Of a stretch of DNA of 11,938 nt, positions 1 through 7,271 are shown one piece after another. The DNA comes from an uncultured Muribaculaceae bacterium (GTDB lineage Bacteria > Bacteroidota > Bacteroidia > Bacteroidales > Muribaculaceae): positions 1 through 11,938 of the forward strand of contig CAJTRT010000067.1 of the NCBI GenBank assembly GCA_910579105.1. Direction: 5' to 3'. The translations under genes and the position numbers were made by a program. Every line of letters begins with the position of its first letter. Position 1 is the first letter of the stretch. Below the pieces are notes generated by a model that was not told the origin of the DNA, made no database searches, and saw only the letters and a list, made by a program, of their open reading frames with translations.

Positions 1-990
1 GTTGTCGCCGTCGCGCCGTACGGGGCGGAGTTTTGTCGAGCGGTAATCTCCGGGGTCGATATGGCCGATCAGTAGGCCGTCGGTGGTGGCCGCTATGATA
101 TTGTCGGAAGGCGTGATCAGCAGCTGCCTGATTTTTTTGCCTCCGAATGAAGCTGAAAGCCGCGGATTTTCGTCAGCGGGTTCCGGAACGCATTTCACTC
201 CGTCGCCGAAAGTGGCCACCCATAGCCTGCCGCGGCTGTCTTCTTTGAGGTCGTACACGGCATCGGACGAGATGCTTTCCTCTCCCAGCCTCATCAGGGC
301 GCCGGGCTTTCCACCGATCCATATGCCGCCGTCGCGGGTCTGGAACATGCAGTATGGGGTCGTCCGGAGGGGAATGGTCTCCACCAGGTTCCTGCCTCGG
401 TCGTAAATCTTTATGCCTCGGTTGGCGCGGGTCCCCACCATGAGCCTGCCGTCGCGGGTCAGCAGGAATGCCCGGGGATGCTCTCCCTCTGTGACTTTGA
501 GCGTCGTGGCAGGATGATGCGGGGTGTATGTTTTGTAGAGGCCCTGTCGGTCGGCGGTCCATAGGTTGCCCTGTCGGTCGGTCACTCCCGGCCAGTTCAT
601 TCCCATCATCCCTTGCAGCGAGTCTTTCCGTTCGTCGGGTATGTCGTTGAATGAATATGTGTCAAGGCAGAACTCGTAAATGTCGTTGTCGGTATGGCAT
701 AGTATGTTGCCCTCGGGCGACAGTAGTATGTCGCGGATAAGGTCGGTCCCGATCGAGGCTTTGTCGCCAGGCTGTATTTTCAGCCAGTGGAACTCGTAAC
801 CGTCATAGCAGTTCAGCCCGTTCCAGGTCGCGAACCATAGCAGCCCGTCGCGGTCGAGCACGCCTCCGCCGACACGGGAACTTGACAGTCCGCTGCTGAA
901 ATCGTAGCGCTTGGTTATGCTGGCCGCTGACAGGGAAAGGGCGGTAGCGAAGAGCAACAGGATTGATATGGGGCGGCATATGTGTCTCAT
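1..990 (-). CDS. Two-component regulator propeller sensor (HTCS-like), N-terminal part, cut by window edge
   Basis: The frame is open from ATG at 990 to the left edge, giving 330 residues without a stop. Residues 1-23 are a signal peptide (short basic start, hydrophobic LLLFATALSLSAA). After it come repeated propeller blades of the Reg_prop type: about 32-64 (GLSSSRV...DGLLWFATWNGLNCYDG), 136-154 (DRQGNLWTADRQGLYK), 176-198, 215-235 (RDGGIWIGG), 245-268 (DSRGRLWVATFGDGV) and 290-309. Proteins starting this way in Bacteroidales are usually hybrid two-component systems: a periplasmic propeller that binds an oligosaccharide, one membrane helix, a histidine kinase, a receiver and an AraC-type DNA-binding domain. 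Everything after the propeller lies outside the window, so the output domain is inferred. The gene is divergent from a GH95 glycosidase, which suggests that it senses a fucosylated glycan and controls that gene. The alternative is a propeller protein with another output module. Confidence 0.85.
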   Translation of the reverse strand, partial: MRHICRPISILLLFATALSLSAASITKRYDFSSGLSSSRVGGGVLDRDGLLWFATWNGLNCYDGYEFHWLKIQPGDKASIGTDLIRDILLSPEGNILCHTDNDIYEFCLDTYSFNDIPDERKDSLQGMMGMNWPGVTDRQGNLWTADRQGLYKTYTPHHPATTLKVTEGEHPRAFLLTRDGRLMVGTRANRGIKIYDRGRNLVETIPLRTTPYCMFQTRDGGIWIGGKPGALMRLGEESISSDAVYDLKEDSRGRLWVATFGDGVKCVPEPADENPRLSASFGGKKIRQLLITPSDNIIAATTDGLLIGHIDPGDYRSTKLRPVRRDGDN

Positions 991-1011
991 CGGCGGAACT
1001 TCAATTATTCC

Positions 1012-1032
1012 CCAAATTTAGCGCTAATTTGG
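1012..1032. repeat. Inverted repeat in the divergent intergenic region
   Basis: A perfect 10-bp palindrome TTAGCGCTAA (1018-1027) is flanked by CCAAA (1012-1016) and TTTGG (1028-1032), with one unpaired T at 1017. The left half contains the minus-strand -7 box of the sensor gene. The right half reads TAATTTG on the plus strand, one base short of the same box. It could be an operator for the sensor gene, or simply a consequence of the promoter sequence. Confidence 0.5.
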
Positions 1033-1044
1033 ATAAAAAACACA
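1013..1044 (-). promoter_or_regulatory. Candidate promoter of the propeller sensor gene
   Basis: On the minus strand TAAATTTG (1020 to 1013) fits the Bacteroidetes -7 consensus TAnnTTTG exactly. TGTG (1044 to 1041), 20 bases upstream, matches the -33 element TTTG at three of four positions. Transcription would start near 1006, leaving a leader of about 15 bases before the ATG at 990. Consensus and spacing are known for the phylum; use of this site is inferred. Confidence 0.45.
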
Positions 1045-1055
1045 CCTTGACGCGT

Positions 1056-1091
1056 GTTTGACCCGATTTTAACGGCGTTTGACCGGTTTTT
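1056..1091 (+). promoter_or_regulatory. Direct-repeat operator candidate upstream of the GH95 gene
   Basis: GTTTGACCCGATTTT (1056-1070) and GTTTGACCGGTTTTT (1077-1091) agree at 13 of 15 positions and start 21 bp apart, two helical turns. Direct repeats with this phasing are typical of sites bound side by side by AraC-type domains, the usual output domain of HTCS regulators. They lie 69-104 bases upstream of the GH95 start codon and in front of a weak -7-like box, where an activator would be expected. The repeat is visible; the binding protein is inferred. Confidence 0.45.
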
Positions 1092-1116
1092 CACATCGCG
1101 ACGCGGCATAACCCCC

Positions 1117-1124
1117 TACATTCG
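1117..1124 (+). promoter_or_regulatory. Weak -7-like box for the GH95 gene
   Basis: TACATTCG matches TAnnTTTG except for one T to C change. It would place the start of transcription near 1131, about 29 bases before the ATG. I see no good -33 TTTG at the usual 19-21 base spacing, which would suit a promoter that needs an activator. This assignment is tentative. Confidence 0.2.
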
Positions 1125-1159
1125 CGTCATCGGACAAACCTTAATTTCATCCATAAAAA

Positions 1160-4100
1160 ATGCGAACAACGAGATGCCTTTTGGCCGCTTCGATGGCGGC
1201 GATGAGTGTTCTTTCCGCGATAGGAGCGGAACAGACTACCGTGGCACATTGGGAGTTCACCACCGGATACGACGTCGCCACCAACGGCACGACGGCGGTG
1301 TATACTCCCAACGATGCCGGATGGGCGGCTACCGCCAACGAGCAGTGGGCGAAGAGACAGCCCTATTTCCTGCCGAATACCTGTGCCATGAGCCAGGAGG
1401 AGTGCCAGGTCACCGCGCATACGAGCGACGGCAAGTGGCAGCTCACCACGAGCGGTTCCACCCCGAGCTACCTCCTGCGGCTGAACACCGCCTCTACCGA
1501 CAAGTTTACCGCCAAGGCCGATTATGCCGACGGCTCGAAGCACGACCAGTTCTTCGAGGTTTCGATGCCGACGACGGCGCTGACTAACGTAAGATTGAAT
1601 TTCGCTATCGGCGACGGATCCAGCTCGTCGACCCGTTTCGGAGTTGTCTATTCGACAGACGGGGGCCAGACGTGGACCGTGCTCAACGACTATGCGGCCG
1701 CGAGCCATTGGAACAGCTACAACGACGCTACCTATGAGCTGAGCGCCGACAACAAGGAGAGCCTGATAGTGCGCATGCTCATCCAGTCGGCCACCAAGAC
1801 CAGCAACTACAATCTGAAATACCTCAACATCCTGGCCGACGACTTCCAGGCCCCCGAACTGGCCGTAATGGCACCCGCCGATGGCGAGACCAACGTTGTC
1901 ACCACCGGCAAGATTATCGTGCGCTTCAACGAGAGCGTGGTGGCGAAGGCAGGTGCCGCCGGCACGCTTACCAACAACGCCACCAAGAAGTCGGTTAAAA
2001 TAACTCCGGTAGTAAACAACGCGAAGGTGTCTTTCCCGTATGAGAATCTCGACCTTTCAACTTCCTATACCTTCACCATACCGGCGAATACCTTTACCGA
2101 CCTCGCTGGCAACATATGCGCCAGGGAATACAAGGCGACGTTCACGACAGCCGACAGCCATCCCGTGCCCCCGCCAGTGCTCGACAGCCACAACCGCCTG
2201 TGGTACAATCGTCCGGCATCGTATTGGGAAGAGGCTCTTCCGCTCGGCAACGGACGCCTGGGCGCGATGGTCAGCGGCAGTGTGGCCATGGACACTATCC
2301 AGCTTAACGAGGACACGTTCTGGGGCCAGTCGCCCAATAAGAATTACAACTCAAAGGCGAAGGCAGTGCTTTCGCAGGTGCGCGACTATATATTTAACAA
2401 GGATTATGTGGCGGCTCAGAAACTCGCCATACCTAACTTCCAGTCGGAAGGCTCGCACGGCGCGCAATACCAGGCCGCGGGATGCGTGCTCCTGGGTTTC
2501 CCCGGCCACCGCTATAACGACGAGGACCCGGCGGCTACCGATGACGCCCGCGACGTGCAGGCCTATGTCCGCGACCTTGATATGTCAAGGGCTGTTGCCT
2601 CAACCTCTTATGTGGCCGATGGCGTGACATACACCCGCGAGGTGTTCACTTCCTTCGCCGACAATGTGACGGTGATCCGTCTCGAGGCATCTCAACCTGG
2701 CAAGCTCGATTTCAACCTCTGCTACGCGGCCCCGATAAAGACAAATATGGCCAAGCTGGGGTTTTGCGAAGTTACAGGTGACGGACTTTTAAAGGCATCG
2801 CTTGTGCCTGCCCGAGAGCAGTCGGAAAAAGTGGACAACAAGCTCAACTGCTTCACCTTCATAAAGGTAATCAACGACGGCGGCACGCTGTCGACTTCCG
2901 GGAAGCGGAATATCATGCAGCAGGGCATAGTGGCCGGAAACAACGCCGCTCCCGCGATAGAGGTGTCAGGCGCCAACAGCGCCACAATCATCATATCTTC
3001 GGCCACCAACTTCATCAGCTACAATGACATAAGCGGCGATGCCGAGGCAAAGGCTCTCGCGGCCATCAACGATTATATCGCCAAGGAAAAGGATTACGAC
3101 GCCACGCTGGCCGACCATACAGCCAAATATCAGGAACAGTTCAACCGCGTCAGCCTCGATCTGGGCGAGAACCCCGCGCAGGAGAAGAAGGATACCGAGA
3201 CACGCATAAAGGAATATTATACCGACGGGAATGACCCGGGTCTTATCTCGAATTATTTCCAGTTTGGCCGCTATCTGCTGATCAGCTCCTCGCAGCCTGG
3301 CACGCAGCCCGCCAACCTGCAAGGCATATGGAACCCGAACGCTCGCCAGTACCCTGCCTGGGACTCCAAGTACACCACCAATATCAACGTGGAGATGAAC
3401 TATTGGGCCGCCGAGGTGACCAACCTCGCTGAGTGCCACAATCCGTTTATCGAAATGGTCAAGGATGTGTCGGTTACCGGCGCCGAGACCGCCCGCGAGA
3501 TGTATGGCGCCCGCGGATGGACCCTGCACCACAATACCGACCTCTGGCGCGTCACGGGAGCTGTTGACAATGGTTCCGTGGGTGTGTGGCCCACCTGCAA
3601 CGCGTGGTTCTGCTCCCATCTTTGGGAAAAGTACCAGTTCTCCGGCGACAAGGAATATCTCGCCGAGGTATATCCCGTGCTGAAAGGTTGCGCGCAGTTC
3701 TTCCAGGATTTCCTGGTGAAGGATCCGAACACTGGCTATATGGTGGTCTGCCCTTCCAATTCGCCTGAGAACCACCCAGGAAAGTGGAAGTACACCAACG
3801 ATGAGGGGAAGGAGATGAATGTGGCGCTCTTCGGCGGGGTCGCTATGGATAACCAGATGGTCTACGATGTTTTGAAAAACACTGCCGAAGCGGCCCGCGC
3901 GCTTGGCAAGGACTCTGATTTCGCCGCCGACCTTGACGCTCTGAAAGCCAAACTCACCCCGTATAAGATCGGGCGTTACGGCCAGGTTCAGGAATGGCAG
4001 GAAGACTGGGACCGCGAATCGAGCAGCCACCGCCATCTGTCGCACCTTTGGGGCGCGTATCCCGGCAACCAGGTGTCGCCCTACGAGAATCCGACACTCT

Positions 4101-4876
4101 TCCAAGGCGTCCATAAGGCTCTCGTTGGCCGCGGCGACGCCGCCCGCGGATGGTCGATGGGCTGGAAGGTCTGCGAATGGGCCCGTATGCTCGATGGCGA
4201 CCACGCCCTGTCGATCATCAAGAACCAGCTGCGCCTCGTACACCCCGACATAACGATGTCGGATCCCAATGGTGGCACTTACGCCAATATGTTCGACGCG
4301 CACGCCCCGTTCCAGATAGACGGCAACTTCGGCTGCTGCGCCGGTATCGCCGAGATGCTTTTGCAGTCGCACGCCGGATTTGTGCACCTGCTTCCCGCTC
4401 TTCCCGCGGCATGGAACGACGGCGAGGTCTGCGGTCTGCGCGCCCGCGGCGGTTTCGAAGTGTCGGCCCTGACCTGGCGAGACGGCAAAGTGGCGAGCGT
4501 GACGATCAAGTCGACCCTTGGCGGCAACCTGCGCCTGCGCTCAAATTCCGTGCTGCGCATGAACGACGGCTCCGCGCTCGCGGCGGCTGAGGGCTCGAAC
4601 GCCAACGAGCTGAACAAGCCCTACGCTATGCCGGAGCCTATCGTTGCCGACGCGTCGAAGATTCCGGAAACGCGCCTCCCCCAGACATACCTTTATGACA
4701 TACCGACCGAGCCTGGCCAGGAAATCGTGCTGACGAGCGGCACGTCGTTCATCGACGAGGTGTCGGCCGGGAAAGAGGAAACATCCTCGGATTACTTCAA
4801 CGTTCTTGGTCAGAAAGTCAGTAAGGATTACCGCGGGTTTGTAATTCATAACGGTCGCAAGTTCTTCAACCGCTGA
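1160..4876 (+). CDS. Secreted GH95 family alpha-L-fucosidase-like glycoside hydrolase with extra N-terminal domains
   Basis: Start is ATG at 1160, preceded by an A-rich stretch (CCATAAAAA) in place of a Shine-Dalgarno site. Residues 1-22 are a signal peptide ending AIGA. Residues about 26-230 form a beta-rich domain (VVYSTDGGQTW at 162-172). Residues about 231-331 resemble an Ig-like Big_5 domain (PADGETNV, DLAGN), followed by a proline-rich linker (334-341). GH95 begins near 346 (LWYNRPASYWEEALPLGNG) and runs to about 1170. In Bifidobacterium bifidum AfcA the catalytic residues are Asn421, Asn423, Glu566 and Asp766; my alignment by eye puts the equivalents at Asn741, Asn743 (NINVEMNYW), Glu870 (SNSPEN) and Asp1054 (FQIDGNFG), with similar spacing. 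HRHLSHLWGAYPG (957-969) is another family motif. GH95 enzymes release alpha-1,2-fucose from host glycans or milk oligosaccharides; some prefer alpha-L-galactose, so the exact substrate is open. The last 30 residues resemble a Bacteroidetes sorting tail. The family's usual length is roughly 800 residues. Confidence 0.93.
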   Translation: MRTTRCLLAASMAAMSVLSAIGAEQTTVAHWEFTTGYDVATNGTTAVYTPNDAGWAATANEQWAKRQPYFLPNTCAMSQEECQVTAHTSDGKWQLTTSGSTPSYLLRLNTASTDKFTAKADYADGSKHDQFFEVSMPTTALTNVRLNFAIGDGSSSSTRFGVVYSTDGGQTWTVLNDYAAASHWNSYNDATYELSADNKESLIVRMLIQSATKTSNYNLKYLNILADDFQAPELAVMAPADGETNVVTTGKIIVRFNESVVAKAGAAGTLTNNATKKSVKITPVVNNAKVSFPYENLDLSTSYTFTIPANTFTDLAGNICAREYKATFTTADSHPVPPPVLDSHNRLWYNRPASYWEEALPLGNGRLGAMVSGSVAMDTIQLNEDTFWGQSPNKNYNSKAKAVLSQVRDYIFNKDYVAAQKLAIPNFQSEGSHGAQYQAAGCVLLGFPGHRYNDEDPAATDDARDVQAYVRDLDMSRAVASTSYVADGVTYTREVFTSFADNVTVIRLEASQPGKLDFNLCYAAPIKTNMAKLGFCEVTGDGLLKASLVPAREQSEKVDNKLNCFTFIKVINDGGTLSTSGKRNIMQQGIVAGNNAAPAIEVSGANSATIIISSATNFISYNDISGDAEAKALAAINDYIAKEKDYDATLADHTAKYQEQFNRVSLDLGENPAQEKKDTETRIKEYYTDGNDPGLISNYFQFGRYLLISSSQPGTQPANLQGIWNPNARQYPAWDSKYTTNINVEMNYWAAEVTNLAECHNPFIEMVKDVSVTGAETAREMYGARGWTLHHNTDLWRVTGAVDNGSVGVWPTCNAWFCSHLWEKYQFSGDKEYLAEVYPVLKGCAQFFQDFLVKDPNTGYMVVCPSNSPENHPGKWKYTNDEGKEMNVALFGGVAMDNQMVYDVLKNTAEAARALGKDSDFAADLDALKAKLTPYKIGRYGQVQEWQEDWDRESSSHRHLSHLWGAYPGNQVSPYENPTLFQGVHKALVGRGDAARGWSMGWKVCEWARMLDGDHALSIIKNQLRLVHPDITMSDPNGGTYANMFDAHAPFQIDGNFGCCAGIAEMLLQSHAGFVHLLPALPAAWNDGEVCGLRARGGFEVSALTWRDGKVASVTIKSTLGGNLRLRSNSVLRMNDGSALAAAEGSNANELNKPYAMPEPIVADASKIPETRLPQTYLYDIPTEPGQEIVLTSGTSFIDEVSAGKEETSSDYFNVLGQKVSKDYRGFVIHNGRKFFNR

Positions 4877-4896
4877 TTCAGTTTTAGATTCAAAGT

Positions 4897-4930
4897 GGCG
4901 CTGTGTCAAAATAAGACACAACGCCTTTAT
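4897..4930 (+). terminator. Hairpin terminator after the GH95 gene
   Basis: GGCGCTGTGTC (4897-4907) pairs with GACACAACGCC (4915-4925) with one mismatch around a 7-base AAAATAA loop, followed by TTTATTC. It starts 20 bases after the GH95 stop codon. The T-tract is short and interrupted, so termination may be moderate. The stem could also act on the converging exporter operon, but there is hardly any T-run on that side. Confidence 0.6.
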
Positions 4931-4944
4931 TCATACCCGAATGG

Positions 4945-5072
4945 GAGGGTGCTGTCAGAATGGTTCAGATGGTAGGAGCTTGGAGGTGAGGTCGATGGGA
5001 GCAATCTGAAGATTGTGACCGAGACCGAATACTTCAAGCGACGACCCAGATGAGCCATTATGACACACCCTC
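4945..5072. mobile_element. 128-bp internally deleted insertion sequence or MITE-like remnant
   Basis: The left end GAGGGTGCTGTCAGAATGG (on to TCA, 4945-4967) and the reverse complement of the right end GAGGGTGTGTCATAATGG (on to CTCA, 5051-5072) agree at 20 of 22 positions with one extra base on the left. Between these terminal inverted repeats are only about 83 bp. A minus-strand frame crosses the element and stops inside the left repeat, as transposase genes of small insertion sequences often do. No target-site duplication is obvious. The family is not identified; IS1182-like is a guess from the HNL motif near the end of the frame. Confidence 0.55.
4955..5071 (-). pseudogene. Possible transposase C-terminal remnant
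   Basis: The minus-strand frame inside the 128-bp element ends with VFGLGHNLQIAPIDLTSKLL, then PSEPF and a TGA within the left terminal repeat. The FGLGHNL portion resembles the end of some transposases (a hydrophobic stretch followed by HNL near the C-terminus). No catalytic region remains and there is no plausible start of its own. It could equally be chance coding in a noncoding repeat. Confidence 0.3.
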
Positions 5073-5087
5073 TTTTTGTGTCCTGAT

Positions 5088-6197
5088 TCACGCTCGTTTT
5101 TTATATGTTGCGGCCGCGACTCCGCAGAGCAGCAGGGCGAAGGAGCCGAGAGCGGCATACTGGGGCCACAAATCGGTCAGGGTCGCCCCTTTCAGGTAGA
5201 CTGAGCGTATTATCTCGATGAAATAGCGTGGGGGGACGGCGTAGGTGATGTATCGGGCCCACTCAGGCATTGAGGCGATAGGCGTGAACAGGCCCCCCAT
5301 GAGCTGGAAAATCATAATGAAGGCGAACATTATGAAGATGCTTTGCAGTATCGTGGCCGACTTGTTGGCGATTGTGATTCCCAGGCCGGACATCACGAGG
5401 CTGAACAGTACCGCGGCAAGATATATGTCGGCGATGTTCCCGGCCGGGACAAGGCCGTATACAAGCCAGCCGATAATCATACCGATGGTTATGACCAGCA
5501 GGCCGACAACCCAATAAGGTATCAGTTTCGACAGCACGAATGTGAACCGTCCTACCGGGGTGACGTTCATCGCCTCGATCGTGCCGGTTTCTTTCTCGCT
5601 GACAAGATTCAATGTGGGAAGGAAGCCGCAGATGATTATTATGAGCACCACCATCAATGCCGGTATCATGTAATTGCGGAAATCGAGTGTCGGATTGAAA
5701 TAGTTCATTACGCTGCCCGAAGGGACGAGTGGTTCAATACCGTTCTCGGCCTGCCATCGCGCCAACGTGGAGATTATTGACTGTGCCGCGTAGTTAGCGC
5801 CCAGCATGCCTTTGGTGGCGTTTACGCCGTTGGCGTCAATTTCCAGTTTCGGAATATTTCCCAGTACGAGATTTTTGGAATATTGCGGGGGTATTGCCAC
5901 GATTGCGTCGGCGTTGCCTTGTTCCAGAAGTTCCAAGGCGTCGTCATAAGTGAACACGCGGCCGTTGACCGACAGAAATTCCGACGCATCCATATCGGCT
6001 ATAATCCGCCGTGACAGTTCGGAACGGTCATTGTCAACCACGGCTATGCCGACGTTCCTGACATCCATATTTGCCACAAGCGGGAGGACGAGCATCACCA
6101 TAAGCGGCATTGCCACTATGATACGGGGGATGAAAGGATTCCGCCGCATGAGACGGATTTCCTTTGTAAGCAGTATTTTGAGGATCCTTGGATTCAT
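5088..6197 (-). CDS. ybhR: ABC-2 type permease, YbhR-like (second exporter permease)
   Basis: This 369-residue membrane subunit is the last gene of the exporter operon. The ATG at 6197 is chosen because it lies 8 bases after the stop of the preceding permease and opens with the family-like MNPRILKILLTKEIRLMRR. The frame continues upstream to 6371, but that part would overlap the preceding gene by about 165 bases and has no family character. Helix 1 is at about 23-43, then a large periplasmic domain (about 44-175), then five hydrophobic segments at about 178-198, 225-250, 258-277, 283-305 and 345-363. The conserved ABC-2 motif SEKETGTIEAMNVTPV is at 200-215, the cytoplasmic stretch that contacts the ATPase. 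It probably pairs with the neighbouring permease. Order and motif support YbhR; which of the two is R or S rests on gene order. Confidence 0.9.
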   Translation of the reverse strand: MNPRILKILLTKEIRLMRRNPFIPRIIVAMPLMVMLVLPLVANMDVRNVGIAVVDNDRSELSRRIIADMDASEFLSVNGRVFTYDDALELLEQGNADAIVAIPPQYSKNLVLGNIPKLEIDANGVNATKGMLGANYAAQSIISTLARWQAENGIEPLVPSGSVMNYFNPTLDFRNYMIPALMVVLIIIICGFLPTLNLVSEKETGTIEAMNVTPVGRFTFVLSKLIPYWVVGLLVITIGMIIGWLVYGLVPAGNIADIYLAAVLFSLVMSGLGITIANKSATILQSIFIMFAFIMIFQLMGGLFTPIASMPEWARYITYAVPPRYFIEIIRSVYLKGATLTDLWPQYAALGSFALLLCGVAAATYKKRA

Positions 6198-6205
6198 CTC
6201 GCGGG

Positions 6206-7252
6206 TCAGCGGTTGGTTTTGAATTTCATGACCGCCAGTATGAGGGCAGCCATTGTCATCGAGGCTAAAATCGTTATTTCGGTGATTATGTATGAAACTG
6301 GTAGCTGCTGTATCATAAGCACGCGCATTGCCGATATATACCAGCGGGCCGGTATTACGCATGATAGCCACTGCAAGAGTGCCGGCATATTCTCAACCGG
6401 GAATATCATTCCTGAGAGCATTATCACGGGAATCATGAGCAGGACGCCGGATACCAACAGAGCGGTAACCTGGTTCGACACGAGTGTGGAGATAAGCAGC
6501 CCGAGCGAGAGGGCAAGCACTATGTAAAGAATTGTCACCCATATGACATTCAACACGCTGGCGGAGAACGGCAGACCGAGAACTGTGTAGCCCAATGCCA
6601 GCATAAGTGCCAGCATGACGCACGAAAGCAGGAAGTACGGGACAATCTTGCCGAGTATTATCGTGCGGGGGCGTACCGGCGACACGAGCAGAAGGTCCAT
6701 GGTGCCCGTTTCCTTCTCGCTCACGATCGACACCGAGGTCATCATGGCGCATATCAGTATGAAAATCATACCCATTATGCCTGGTACGAAATTATACGCG
6801 CTTTTCAACCGCGGATTATAGAGGGTATGCGTTATTATCGGCATTTCGGCGCTTCCGTTCAGCAGGTTCTCGATGTATGCCGCGGAGGTCTGGGCGGTGT
6901 TGGTGTTGGACGCGTCGACTATTGTCTGGTGGCACAGGCGGTCGCCGTCATAACTCAGCACTACCGCGGCATCGGTGCTGCCGGCGCGCAGCATCGGCTC
7001 TACCTCGTTGAAAGACACTATCCCCTTGAAGGTGAAATATGGATTCACCCGGAATTTCTCCAATACCTGCCGTGTGTCGTCGGTATGACGTTCCACGACA
7101 GCGACAACATTGACATTGTTGACCTCCGTGGATATGGCGAAGCCGAACAACAGCAGCAACACCAGCGGCATTACCAACACCACTGTCATCGTGCGGAAAT
7201 CGCGCAGCAGGTGCAGCGTTTCCTTCTCTATCATTGACGCGAATATCGACAT
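6206..7252 (-). CDS. ybhS: ABC-2 type permease, YbhS-like (first exporter permease)
   Basis: This is a 348-residue inner membrane subunit. I start it at ATG 7252 (MSIFASMIEKETLHLLRDFR), since AAGGAG lies 8 bases upstream; an earlier start at 7279 would add nine residues and overlap the ATPase gene. Helix 1 is at about 22-41, then a periplasmic domain (about 42-153), then hydrophobic segments at about 155-175, 203-225, 233-256, 262-284 and 322-342. VSEKETGTMDLLLVSPVRP (177-195) is the ABC-2 permease motif next to the coupling region. The gene starts 19 bases after the ATPase stop and ends 8 bases before the next permease, so it is translated as part of the operon. It should form a heterodimer with the YbhR-like protein, driven by the two ATPases. 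Confidence 0.91.
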   Translation of the reverse strand: MSIFASMIEKETLHLLRDFRTMTVVLVMPLVLLLLFGFAISTEVNNVNVVAVVERHTDDTRQVLEKFRVNPYFTFKGIVSFNEVEPMLRAGSTDAAVVLSYDGDRLCHQTIVDASNTNTAQTSAAYIENLLNGSAEMPIITHTLYNPRLKSAYNFVPGIMGMIFILICAMMTSVSIVSEKETGTMDLLLVSPVRPRTIILGKIVPYFLLSCVMLALMLALGYTVLGLPFSASVLNVIWVTILYIVLALSLGLLISTLVSNQVTALLVSGVLLMIPVIMLSGMIFPVENMPALLQWLSCVIPARWYISAMRVLMIQQLPVSYIITEITILASMTMAALILAVMKFKTNR

Positions 7253-7260
7253 GGTTCTGA

Positions 7261-7266
7261 CTCCTT
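7261..7266 (-). promoter_or_regulatory. Shine-Dalgarno site that decides the YbhS-like start
   Basis: AAGGAG on the minus strand lies 8 bases before the ATG at 7252. Strong Shine-Dalgarno sites are uncommon in Bacteroidetes, and none of the other operon starts shows one this clear. It favours 7252 over the in-frame ATG at 7279. Confidence 0.6.
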
Positions 7267-7271
7267 CTCGT

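Noticed and set aside
1054..1587. A 177-codon plus-strand frame overlapping the GH95 start
   Set aside because: It covers the intergenic promoter region and the signal peptide in another frame. The translation is rich in Arg and His with no recognisable features.
2966..4387. A 473-codon open frame on the minus strand
   Set aside because: It lies wholly antisense to the GH95 catalytic region, whose family motifs are unambiguous. High-GC codon use on the plus strand explains the lack of stops, and its translation shows no domain.
5062..5082. Small inverted repeat GACACA/TGTGTC downstream of the exporter operon as its terminator
   Set aside because: The stem is only 6 bp with a 9-base loop and no T-run on the minus strand. 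It straddles the end of the mobile remnant, so it is probably coincidental; I found no convincing terminator for the exporter operon.
6198..6371. Longer N-terminus for the YbhR-like permease starting at 6371
   Set aside because: The added 58 residues lie in another frame over the end of the preceding permease gene and are hydrophilic, without family character. The ATG at 6197 has normal operon spacing.
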